DNA of 64,000 bases from Cocos nucifera (taxonomy: Eukaryota > Streptophyta > Magnoliopsida > Arecales > Arecaceae): positions 1 to 64,000 of the forward strand of contig QRFJ01001913.1 of the NCBI GenBank assembly GCA_006176705.1, in the 5' to 3' direction. The notes under the pieces are model-generated. The model did not search any database and was not told the DNA's origin. It saw nothing but the letters and a program-made list of their open reading frames with translations. The first letter of the stretch is position 1; each line of letters starts with the position of its first letter. Shown here piece by piece: positions 21,575 through 32,898 of the stretch. The position numbers and the translations under genes were made by a program.

Positions 21575-24500
21575 CTAAAGCCAATTGGCTACAAATCTAA
21601 GTCCCATCTTCTCAAGGTGGGCTCCAATCTTCTGCTAGCCCAACGACTTTGTAAGCGGATCCATCGCATTATCTGCATAGTCGACTCTCTTGACCTTGAC
21701 GTAACCCTTCTCAAGGTAATCGCGAATGAGGTGGTATCGCCACTCGATGTGCTTAGATTTTTTATGAGACCTCAGCTCCTTAGCAAGGTCTATGGTGCCA
21801 TTATTGTCGCAGTACAGAGAAATGGCATCTGATGGCATCACTCCAATCTTTGTGGCAAACTTTTTGTATCAGAATGGCTCCTTCGCAGCTTTTGATGCAG
21901 CGATATATTCTGCTTTCATGGTGGAATCTGCTATTACTGTTTGCTTGAAATTTTTTCAACTGACAGCTCCATCATTGCACACAAACAGACTCCCAGATGT
22001 CAACTTTTGATTATCTACATCAGACATAAAGTTCGAGTCTGCATACACTTGGACTTGGAGTTCTCCATTGCCAAAGACCAGTAACATATCCTTAGTTCTT
22101 CTAAAGTACTTAAGGATACATTTCACAGAAGTCCAGTGTCCTTCATCTGGATTTGACTGATATCTTCTCGTGACATTCATGGCATGGGCTATATCAAGTC
22201 GTGTACATGACATGGCATACATGAGACTCCCTATTGCTAAAGCATAAGGGATCTTGCTCATGCGTTCTATTTCCTCAGGTGTGCTAGGGCACATCTTCTT
22301 GGAAAGATGAATGCCATGCCTGAAGGATACTAAACCCCTCTTAAAGTTTTTCATACTAAACCTCTTTAGTACTTCCTCTACGTACATCTTCTATGAAAGT
22401 CCTAGCATCCTATTCAGTCTATATCTATAGAGCTTAATTTTTAGAATAAAGGATGCTTCTCCTAGGTCTTTTATGAAAAATTCTATAGATAACCACATTT
22501 TAACTATGGTCAACATGAGAATATCATTTCCAACAAGGAGGATGTCATCCACGTACAATACGAGAAAGACAATAGTGCTCACACTAATCTTTTTGAAGAC
22601 ACATGACTCCTCTTTCTTGATGAAACCAAACATTTTGATCACATCATTAAAATGAGTATTCCAGCTCCTAGATGCTTGCTTAAGTCCATATATGGATCTT
22701 TGCAGCTTACAAACCTTGTGATCATCATCACTGGATATGAAACCTAGCAGCTATTCCATATAGATATCTTTCTCAAGATATCCATTTAAGAACGTCGTTT
22801 TCACGTCCATTTACGACATTTCATAATCGAAATAGGCTACAACAGCAAGCAATGTGCGGATGGATTTTAGCATAGCTACTGGCGAAAAGGTATCCTAATA
22901 GTCAATGCTTTCATGTTGACTATAATCTTTTGCTACTAATCCAGCCTTGAATGCCTCCATATTCCCATCTACATCAATTTTTCTCTTGTAGATCCATTTA
23001 CACCCAATAGGTACCATACCTTCCGGTGGATCTACCAAGATCCAGACTTGATTTAACTGCATCGAGTCAATTTCTGACTTCATTGCCTCTAACCATTTTT
23101 CAGAGTCGATATCTGATATTACCTCATTATAGGTTTTGGGATCACCACCACAAACCCCATTACCTATGAGGAACATTTCCTCTACATCCTCTGAAATAGT
23201 ACATAAGTACCTCTCAGGGGGACAGAAAACCCTTTCCGATCTATGTGGTGGATAGGTAGTGTATGGATTAGCTTAACCTGATTAGGTTCCATTTGGTCCT
23301 TAGCTCATTGCTCTTATGAGACTTTCTCATCGAGCTTGATCTGCTTTCCTGTGCCGCTATCTTGAATAAACTATTTTTCAAAAAAGATGGCATGTCGACT
23401 CACAATCGCATTGTGATCTTCTGGAATGTAGAAATAATATCCTAATGACTCTTTAGGATATCCTATGAATCGAGCTCTAAAGGACCTAAAGTCTAACTTG
23501 TTTGCTTGTTGTCTTTTGACATGAGCCGGACAACCCCAAATTCTGAGATGACTCAGACTTGGTTTCTTACCATGCCATATTTCATACGATATGGTAGGAA
23601 CATTTTTAGAAGAAATCCTATTCAGTAAGTATATTGCAGTTAACAAACAGTATCTCCAAAGAAAATCAGGAAGGTTTGTATAGCTCATCATGGATCAGAC
23701 CATATCTAACAAGGTTCGATTCCTCCATTCTGAAATCTCATTCAGTTGAGGTGTCTCAGGTTGAGTCCATTGAGAGACTATGCCATTTTTTTTGAGATAG
23801 TTTAGGAATTCCTGACTGAGGTATTCACCTCCTCGATCTAATCGAAGAATCTTAATGGATTTTCCAATTTGCTTTTCTACTTCATGTTTGAATTCTTTGA
23901 ACTTTTCAAATGCTTCAGACTTGTGTCTCATAAGATACACATACCCATACCTAGATAAATCATCGGTAAAGGTTATGAAGTAGACTAAAGTTGCCTCTAG
24001 CCGGCACATCAAATGGGCCGCACACATCAGTATGTACTAGGGCAAGAAGATCCGTGGCCCTTTCCCCATGTCCTACAAAAGAGAGCTTAGTCATTTTGTC
24101 ATGAAGATAGGATTCACAAATTGGATATGACTCAGAAGTCAACGGACTCAATAGCCCAATTTTCTCAAATTTGTTAACCCTATCTTCTGCTATATGACCT
24201 AATCTTAGGTGCCATAGATACCTATCATTTGGACTATCCCTAGCTCGTATTGATTTTATGGCATTCACATTTTGCTCGAAATTACAAACAGATACATCAA
24301 TATGTAACTGATAAACATTGTTAATAAGAAAACTACTTGCAATTTTATTTCTTTCATAAAGAATGTTACAATGGTCCTTAAGAAAACTAATTACATAGCC
24401 TTCTAATGCAAGGCAAGAAATAGAAATCAAATTTCTGCTTGCTGTAGGCACATAATAACAGTCTTTCAAAACTAAGTCTAAACCAGATGGTAGTCGAAGA

Positions 24501-24742
24501 GGGTATATTCCCACGGCTACTGCAGCAACTCTTGCTTCCATTACCGACGTGCAGGATCATGTCTCCATCCCTCAACCTCCTGCTATCCTCAAGACCCTGC
24601 ATGGAAGTGCACAAGATGAGCACTAGAACCAGAGTCAAGCACCCAACTGACATGCAGAAGAAACCGTAAGGTTAGACTCAATAATGAGCATACCTCCAGA
24701 AGGACCTTCCTTCTTGTTCTTCAGGGTGGCCAGGTAAGTAGG
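21575..24742 (-). pseudogene. E3 copia pol, broken
   Basis: Minus-strand pol ending at TAG (complement of 21,575-21,577). From high to low coordinate: protease with the DSG motif near 24,630, a GNG-type flap near 24,540, integrase zinc-binding segment (WHLRLGH, CESYL) near 24,200-24,100, catalytic core (HTDVCGPF near 24,020, LDRGGEY near 23,840), NEISEWRNRT near 23,735, RT 23,180-22,000 with YVDD at 22,544-22,555, and RNase H to the end. Breaks: the family TAG between integrase and RT (complement of 23,371-23,373), frameshifts near 23,960, 23,690, 22,900, 22,645, 22,390 and 21,960. Among the minus-strand copies this pol has the longest open stretches. Confidence 0.9.
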
Positions 24743-25522
24743 GCAGTTCCGCTTTCAATGGCCGTCATGCTGTTGCAATGGAAATACTTTTCCTTTGACA
24801 TCGGTCTTTTTCTTTGGCTTTGCCTTCTTCTTCTTTGTTCCTTCCACCTTCTGCTTTTTCACAGACTTCTTTTTCTTTCCATAAGACTTTCTTTTGGAAG
24901 AAGTCCATTCCATAGCAAGAACTGAGCCTTTAGAATCTTTCATAGAAAGCTCAGCGGTGACCAGCATATTCATTAATTCGGTCAAGGAATTTTGAAGTTT
25001 ATGCATGTGGTAATTCATGATGAATTGCCCATATGCATCAGTCAAGGATTGTAGAATAATATCATTCTGTAGATCCAAGTCTAACTTCACATCGAGCTTC
25101 TCAAGCTCTTCCATGTCCTTGATCATCATCAGACAGTGATCTTGGACTGACTGCCCATCATGCATCTTAGCCTTAAAAAGTCATTTCATGACTTGATACT
25201 TGGCTGTGCGACTCTGTTCACCAAACATCTCCTGTAGGTGAGCCAACATTTGGCGAGCAGTCCTGATATCTTCATATTGGTGCTAAGTTCATCAGACATC
25301 GAAGCCCAACATGTAGTATCTGGCCTTATTATCATCGTCTATCCACTTATCAAGATGCTCTCTGTTCAGTGGATGGACGAGCTGGTAAGGTTGGAGGGTC
25401 CGATCCAATACATATTAACTTCTCGGACCCAAAATGATTTGAAGTTCAGAGTCAATCCTTTTAATTTGGTCTGATCAAGTTATGGTGTTCAGGATTCGTG
25501 TTAGTGGGTTAGATGCTGACAT
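24743..25522 (-). pseudogene. E3 copia gag, broken
   Basis: Starts at ATG (complement of 25,520-25,522). The stretch 25,522-25,250 is indel-rich; from there the frame is readable. The shared TGA occurs near 25,180, followed by ATG (complement of 25,163-25,165) opening MHDGQSVQDH and 136 codons. The basic linker has KKKK repeats. In the zinc knuckle the first Cys is Tyr (TAT, complement of 24,784-24,786), and the Trp codon is a TGA (complement of 24,755-24,757), a stop shared with E4. RNA binding by the knuckle would be lost. Confidence 0.88.
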
Positions 25523-27360
25523 TTTTCTGCAGAGAGTCAAAGTTCTGTTAGATATTGTAATTAAGACTTAACTAATTATTTAAAATTTTATTTTTAAATA
25601 AATTAGCTCCCACTATTTTCTCAATCCCTATATTTTCTCTATGAGATGCCGAAAATCTCACGTATTACTGATTTCCTAGTGGATGGTGCGGTCCCACCGA
25701 CTTACTCAATCACCTCACCTAACAGTTATTGTGATGGGTTAGCCAACGAGTGAACAACTCTTGTTCAATGATTCTCTAATCATGATGCACCCAAACTTGA
25801 TCTCCAATTCATGAATCTCATGTGTCAGAATATTGATCCACTCCTTAGTTAAGTCAAACCCACCATTTGCATAAATTGGATTCCTATTTGAGTCTCTTAC
25901 CGTATCCAAAATATTGAGCCCAATCCATCCTCCAGCCTATAGCATCCAATGCCTAATAGAGATGGTTGCATCTTCCTGGTGCAATTGAGCCACTCTAATC
26001 AGTCGAGAACAATCAACCTGGAAGGGCTGCATCTACAATGGTGGAAGACCTTAGACTTAATCTTTCTTAGGGAGATTTGATTTAGGTCTCATTAAACAGA
26101 CTTGACATAGTCATAACCATTATAACTAATCTAGTGGCATGGTTAGCTTGGATTATTGACCACCTCAGATCAGAACTGATCAACAAACATGGCAGGTAAG
26201 TGAGATCGGTGGAAGGGATATGCCATTAACTCGATAAGAATGAATTCGAATCGAGTAGCTCCCAATTAAAATCAATCGATCGATCTGCCAAACCTACCTT
26301 AGACACCAAATTGTTGAGCCAGAACCAATCGGATTAGCCTACAATCAGACTCTAACCACTGAGCCTAATTAGGTCTTAGCTTGATTGATCACTCACGTGA
26401 CTCGATCTTGACCCAGACTTAATCCTATTAGGCTGATCAATTTAAGCATTATTGATCCCATCTAATCAACTCTTGATTCAGTTTGATCAACCGCTAGACC
26501 TAATTGAGCTACCCAAGTCCGAACCCAATTTTATGAACATGTTTTAGATCTAAAAATTCTCATTTTTAGACCTAATATGTTTCATAATCTTAATTTTTAA
26601 TTAAGTTTAGGGTTCATAAATAAAACATGCAAATAAGATCCTAGGGTTTCAGGATCTAGGATTTTGCAGAAAGTAAGTTTTCAATTTTTGATTAAGAACG
26701 AACACGTAGCACCCCTACACATCATAAGAACACCCCATCGAATGAGAGGAGAGGGTCTTCAAGCCCTACTTTGTTCTTATGACCGGACGGCTAAGGAAAA
26801 TGCCTTAATCAAAAATACAACTAATCTACAAAAACTAATTAGATCTAAGCATATATCTCATATAAAAATTGATCTAATTAAAACATGTTTTGCATACATC
26901 TCATGTATCATGCATGCATATTTTTCAAATCTAAATTATCTCATAATCATCTAAAAAATTAAATTTAAATTTAATCTCATCAAATAAAATTTAATCTAGA
27001 CCTATTTATAGAACTATTCTACAACTAGTCTAAACATGCAACTATCATATCTCATATGAATAAATTAAATTTAATTTATTTTCTATTTTTAGATATGATT
27101 ATAACATTTATAAGATCAAAAAATAGTAAATAAATAGATCAAAAAATCATATTTAATCAAATAAAAATTATGATTATACTAGACTACACATAGAACAATT
27201 CTATTCCTAGTCAAGTTATGTATCTCATACATATTAGATCTAGATTAATTAATTTTAATTTTCTAATTTTTTGATCTCAGATCTAATTACATCTCATATT
27301 ATATCTAAAATCATTAATTTATTAGATTAAATCATATCTAAATAAATTTTATAAGAACCT
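25523..27360 (-). other. E3 non-coding 5' leader
   Basis: About 1.84 kb, no supported ORF. Matches 39,334-41,186 of E4 nearly base for base apart from single-base indels, which are dense at 25,523-26,300 here and at 40,540-41,040 in E4. Confidence 0.65.
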
Positions 27361-27373
27361 GGCTCTCATACCA
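27361..27373 (-). other. E3 primer-binding site (one mismatch)
   Basis: GGCTCTCATACCA, complement TGGTATGAGAGCC: one base off the E5 site. E4 has the identical mismatch, evidence that E3 and E4 descend from the same copy. Confidence 0.85.
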
Positions 27374-27375
27374 GT

Positions 27376-29842
27376 TGAAGGAAAATCCTGATTTCCCAGG
27401 TCAGGTTCATTCAAATCTGATTAGATCAAGAGGCATATTTTAAATTTTTTTTTTAAAATTCAAATTAGATCTAACATTTTTCAGATCTAATTTTATGATT
27501 TGATAAATAAAAAAATTAAATTAAATTAAATTTAAATTAGTTTTACCATGATATGGGTAATCCGATTATCCGTTGATGATCTTGCTGATTGCCTAAGGTT
27601 CTAGATCTAGCCACACAAGCGCCTAGTCTCTACCGGCATCCACTTGGACTTTCTTTTCTCCAAAAATAAAATCTGGATCTGATTTAGAGGATCTTCAAAG
27701 TCCTTCTGAAATCAAGTCATCTCTATAGCAGTGCTGCCTTCTTCCTTTCTCGTCAACCTTTTCTTGCTTGGGTCGCACTAATCTGCAGCCCAACTATCCT
27801 TAGACGTGGAGAGGAGAGAGATGGCCTGAAGGTGGCATGGAGAAAGAGGGATAGCCTTGGGGCATGGGCTAGGAGAGGAGGCTCTAAAAAGTGGGGTAGA
27901 CAAATCTTTATATTTTTGCTACCCCATGCAGTGCCCATCACCGACCAATCAAATTGCTTCGTTTAATTAGATCTAAACTGAATTGGGGATGACATCATCT
28001 GATCTAGTCAGATGCGAGACCCATAGATTCATCCTAAGGTGGTGCCTAAGATTGGTCAAAGTCTATAGGTGAGGGTACCTAGTTTGAATCTAAGAAGCAA
28101 CATGGAGTCCCATCCGTAACGGGATCCAGGCCTCCCTATCCATGGGCGCATGCCATCCTAGGCGTGCACCCCTCCTTTCCAATTTCTAGAGAGGGGACAA
28201 GCCCCTATCTGCTCTCCAATAAGTGCATGAACATAGGCAGATATCCAAGGGTCAAAGGTTAAATGTTTGACCAAAGTCAAAGGACAAGAATTAGTAAGGT
28301 GATGAAAATGGTAGGTGTTGTCTTAAATTCTCATAAATTAAGACAGTCCTTTTCTGACCTGGACAAGCTCCAGTCAGACAGGTAAAGGTACCAAAGTTGA
28401 GCACAAACTCATTTGCTTAGTGGAGATAATTTTAATATAGAAAATGGAGAATGTTAGGTTCAATTGTGTGCTACCACGATTTTCTTGAACCTAATTTGAA
28501 TCTAATTCAATCAATTGCTGGGTTAGTTCAATTGATGATATCTAGATCCAAACTCTTATTTGTATGACCCAGTTAGGTTCAGTTCTGTATAGTAATGGGA
28601 TATGTCATGATCTCTGTTGGGGATAAACCCCACTCCTACCGAAGTCTAGCTCGATGCTCAGCCTAAGATAACCAGTAGCCATGGAAGAGCTTCGCGGATG
28701 GGTCTAAAGCCAAACCCTTACAGCCGACCAAATACCCACCGACCGAGCTTTTTTAGGACTCTCAGGGCCAACTCCTAGCGGTCATCCCTCGGCGATATAG
28801 CAACCAATCTCCTTCGAACCCAGCGGTCAAACTAGCCGCAATCATCAGCAGTGCTTACGAACTGAACTCCCTCCAACTTCTCTCTCGGTACTTCTTGGAC
28901 TGATCATCCAACACCTTCGACTTCTTCATGAGTAGACCCTCCCTCAACCTCTCGGGCCGAGTCCTATCGAACTCCCACGGCACTTGCCACGTACTCCTGT
29001 CGGACGCTACGGACGACTTTTTCCACTTCCTCTCAGAGTCCAAATCTCAAATGGACATGACGAAGGAATCTTCACCCCTCATTCGGCTGACTCTGAGCCT
29101 CACCTCAGTCCACCATAAGCGATATGGCCACTATAACGCATGGCGTCACCATCAACTCGCCGCAACGGCACTTCCGTTGAGATGACTTCCCGTCGAAAAC
29201 TCGAGCCGGCCCACCGGTTTTCTAGTATCCTCCCATAATTTTTTTGATGGGCATCGTCTGCAACTGTCAATACAAGCTCTTCTAGTAAAAGAATCTCCTA
29301 GATACGCTATCTGGCCAGTCCTCTGATTTCTAGCTCTCTCTTTCTCCAAGCTCTGGATACTCATTTCGGAGTACTCCATTCCTGTGGTCAGAGCTGACTT
29401 GATCGTCGGAGGATCCTACCGAGCTCCCCCACGGCTCGAACGGGAAACTTGTTTTGTAGGACTTCCGATGGCGATCATTCTCATCAAACAATCTCCTACA
29501 TCACATCATGAAAACTCCTTTCGATGGATCAGAACTCTCCTGATTCAGACAACTAGAATGATCGATCATTCTTAAATCATATCTAATTCTCCTAAAATCG
29601 CATCAAATGACACCTAGGCAGTATATGATGTGCAATCCACAAAACTTGAAAATGAACCTCTCGGCGTAGCCTACTTGTGTATTAAGTGTCTTCTTCTGAG
29701 CACCGATCAGAAATTTAGGGTTTAAGGGTGAACTTCGGCAAACCCCCGAATTCTATCAAGATTTAATTATTTGATTCATAGTCCGATATAAAAACCTTAA
29801 TAGAAACCTCTATATTTCCTAATTGCATGGGCCATAGGCTTT
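27376..29842 (-). repeat. E3 5' LTR, truncated and interrupted
   Basis: Starts TGAAGG next to the PBS. LTR homology runs to 28,614, is interrupted by a solo LTR, resumes at 29,496 and stops near 29,842, just after the CCATGGGCTT motif. The missing end would be about 420 bp. The base quality from 27,690 on is poor compared with the same sequence in E4. Confidence 0.85.
28615..29490. mobile_element. Solo LTR in E3 5' LTR
   Basis: About 876 bp, TGTTGGGG...CAAACA, flanked by ATCTC on both sides (28,610-28,614 and 29,491-29,495). An indel-rich version of the cleaner copy at 42,465-43,395. No internal region remains. Orientation cannot be fixed from termini alone; a TATAAAAAGG in the cleaner copy suggests plus. 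Confidence 0.8.
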
Positions 29843-30530
29843 ACAATCGAGATGAGGTTGCCCTCCTATTCGTTAGTGCGTACGGGCTCGACAAGGTGTT
29901 TGATAGGGGCCTCTTCCCCTCTTCGATTTCAAATAATTGGAGTCTTTATCTTGCTCAAGTTAGGACCCGAGGTTCTCGCTCTATCCTAATCAGGACTGTA
30001 GGAACACATGAAAGGCCTTGAAAGGGCCCTCCCCTCATCTCGTCTTAGATTAACGAATCTTGCTTTGCTCAAGTCTACGAATAGATTTTCTCTTATTGCC
30101 TAACAGAGCTATAAAACACATAAGGACCGGGAAGGACCGCTCCTCTCATGTTATTCTTAGATTAATGAGGCCTTCAAACTTGCTTAAGTTAGAATGAGGT
30201 TTCCTCCTCTATTCCTAACAGGGCAGGAGGGGCGCTAAGGGCCATGGAAAGGCTTCTTCCCTCATCTCATCTTAGATTAATAAGACCTTCGCTTTGCTTA
30301 AGTTAGGACAAGGTTCTCCTTCTATTCCTAATAGGACAGTAAGGGTGCATAAGGGCCATTGGAAGGATCTCTCCTCTCATCTCATCTTAGATTAACCAGG
30401 CCTTCGCTTTGCTCTAGTTAGGATGAAGTTCTTCTCCTATTCCTAATAGGGTAGTAAAGATGCATAAGGATCATTGGAAGAGCCTCTCCCCTCATCTCGT
30501 CTTAAATTAACGAGGTCTTCACTTTATTTT
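29843..30530. repeat. 115-bp tandem repeat, copy A
   Basis: Units containing CTTAGATTAACGAGGCCTTCGCTTTGCTCAAGTTAGGATGAGG-type sequence (quoted in part: CTTAGATTAACGAGGCC) recur about every 115 bp, five to six times, with degenerate first units. Same array type as 43,742-44,301 and 60,120-60,830. It lies just past the 3' end of the gypsy pol on the minus strand, the 3' untranslated zone of Tat elements. The left half is indel-rich to about 30,240. Confidence 0.85.
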
Positions 30531-30626
30531 CAAATAAAGTTTGGTTGAGTCATTTTCTATCATTATACAATTTTGCACCAAGAGATAGAGATATTGAAAA
30601 AGAAAAATTTTATTAAAGTAAGATTA

Positions 30627-32866
30627 CTAATAATACATTCACAAGTTCTCCGAATTTTAGGATCGCGGGAGTGTTGCCCCTCCAAGCTTCTTCAAATAAT
30701 AAGTTTCGAGCCGGACGACCTCTTTGACTTTATATGGGCCTTTCCAATTCGGTGCAAGCTTTTCTTGATCCTAAGGTTGTGAAACAGCCACTCGCCGATG
30801 TATCAAGTCTTTCATTTCGAATACTTTACCTCTGACCTTTGAGTTGTAGTAGCGAGCTACTTTCTATTTGTAGGATGCCATCCAAAGTCGAGCTTCATCC
30901 CTCTTTTTTTCCAACAAGTTGAGGTTATCCCTAAGATCTTGTGAGTTCTATCGCTCATTAAATGCCACAACTCATGCCGATAGAAGTTTAAGTTCTATTA
31001 GGATGACTATCTCTATTTCGAAGGCCAAGGCGAATGGAGTCTCTCCAGTTGGCAATCTTTAGGTAGTTCAGTAATCCTAGAGTACATGATAGAGCTCATC
31101 TACCCAAGTTTTCTTTGCTTTCTTGAGTCTTTCTTTGATTCCTTGCAGCAGAATTCTATTGGTTACCTCGGCCTCACCATTTTGCTGTGGATGGGCCACT
31201 GATGTAAAATTGTGAGAAATGTTCAAGTCATCACAGAACTCGACAAATTTGCTCCAACAAACTATCGTCCATTATCCATTATGAGGATCTGGGGTAAGCC
31301 AAATTTGCAAACAATGGATTGCCAGATGAAGTCCTGCATTTTAGCTTCAGTAATCTTTGTCAGGGGTTCAGCTTTGACCCACTTTGCGAAGTAATCAATT
31401 GCCACCAGGAGAAATTTTTGTTGTCCGAATGCCATGGGAAAGGGCCCTAGTATGTTCATTTCCCACTGCACAAATAGGCATATGGCGCTTAGGGGGGTAA
31501 GCTCAGATGCTGGTTATCTTTGAATGTTTGCATTTCTTTGGCATGGATCATATTTCCTGACATACTCTATAGAATCATTGTACATTATCGACCAATAGTA
31601 ACCCTACTAAAGTATCTTATGAGATAAGGATCGAGCTCCCAAATGACTCCCGTAGATTCCTTCATGCACTTTCCATAATGCAAAGTCAGCTTTGGAGGGT
31701 CGGAGGCATTTTAAGAGTAGCAATGAATACGACCTTTTGTATAACTTGCCTTCATAGAGAACATACTGGAAGGCCTGATTCTATAATTTTCGAGCTTCTT
31801 TTAGATCATGGGGTAGAACTCCATCATTGAGATAAGTGAGCAGTGGGTCAATCCAGCTTGATTCATGCTCAACCTACATCACAGACTATGGTTCTTCCAA
31901 ACTCGGGCATTTCAAGACTTCAAAGAAGACTCCCTTAGGTAGTTCGGCTGGAGCTAGTGTGGTCAATTTAGAGAGAAGGTTGACCCTAGCATTTTCTATT
32001 CTTGGAATCTATTGAATGCTGAAGTTGCTAAAGGCCGGAGTTAAGTTCTTTACTTTCTTAAGATATTTTATCATGCTTCCTTTCCGAGCTTCGTAATTAC
32101 CACTAACTTGTTCGACCACTAATTGAGAAACACTATAAGCTTATAGTCGATCCACTTTTAACTCTTTATCTATCCTTAATCCTGCTATCAGAGCTTCATA
32201 TTTGGCTCCATTATTAGTTATTAGAAACTCAAAGCACAATGCGTATTCGGTAATGACTCTCTCCGGGTTTACCAAGATCAACCCAGTGCTTGCGCTCAAA
32301 GTATTAGATGAGCCATCCACATACAAGGCCTAGAAGCCTTCAAGAAGATCAGCACTTTCTTCATTAGAGCTCGGTTGTAGCCATGGAATGCTGACTTCAT
32401 TCTATTCAAGTTTGGCCTCATCTGGGATAGTGCATTCTACTACGAAATTTGCTAGTATTTGGATTTTGATCGACGGTCAAGGTTGGAATTTGATGTCGAA
32501 TTCTGTAAGTTCAATTGCCCATTTTGTGATTCTTTCAAAGGCACCTGCTCGATGAAGAACTACCTTGATTGGCTGATCAATGAGGAGGGTTATGGTGTGC
32601 CCCTAAAAATAAGGTCCAAGTTTGCGGGCTACAATTAGTATAGCATAAGTTAGTTTTTCTAGCTTAGTATACATGATCTCGATATTCCTCAAGATTTGGT
32701 TTATGTAGTAGATCGACAATTGCACTTTCGCCTCTTCCTTAACTAGGATTGCTACAAGGGTTGCCGGAGAGACCGCCAGGTACAAAAATAATTCTTCTTC
32801 GAGTTCAAGCTTGGCCAGTAGGAGAGGTAAGCCGAGGTAGCTTTTGAGTTCTCCAAATGTCTATGG
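30627..32866 (-). pseudogene. G1: truncated Tat-lineage gypsy pol (RNase H domains and integrase)
   Basis: Minus-strand Ty3/gypsy pol fragment, closely similar to 60,904-63,130 of G2. From high to low coordinate: end of RT and native RNase H (about 32,785-32,603, EKLTYAILIVARKLGPYF), a second, archaeal-type RNase H (about 32,326-32,000, YVDGSSN then YEALIAGLR), integrase core (31,471-31,262, VAIDYFAKWVKAEPL then DNGR), and the C-terminal GPYKV-like fold ending at TAG (complement of 30,627-30,629). There are frameshifts and stops, including a TGA five codons before the end where G2 has CGA. The fragment stops abruptly at 32,866, where G2 continues into RT, so RT and gag are missing. Confidence 0.88.
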
Positions 32867-32898
32867 ATACTGTGCAATTATTCAAAAATTGCTATTGT
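32867..32898. repeat. 30-bp piece of the minisatellite flank before E4
   Basis: ACTGTGCAATTATTC onward is an indel-rich version of 19,029-19,058 and joins the broken end of G1 directly to the outer end of the E4 3' LTR. Confidence 0.65.

Larger units (their letters stand above)
19059..29842 (-). mobile_element. E3: Ty1/copia retrotransposon, 5' end truncated
   Basis: Minus-strand element: 3' LTR 19,059-21,560, pol, gag, leader, PBS and a 5' LTR that stops about 420 bp before its expected outer end, where a gypsy tandem repeat begins. A solo LTR of a different element interrupts the 5' LTR. E3 shares all of these oddities with E4. Confidence 0.88.

Noticed and set aside
29843..30530. 115-bp array as a CRISPR-like array
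   Set aside because: Units are contiguous tandem copies without unique spacers, and the context is a plant retrotransposon.
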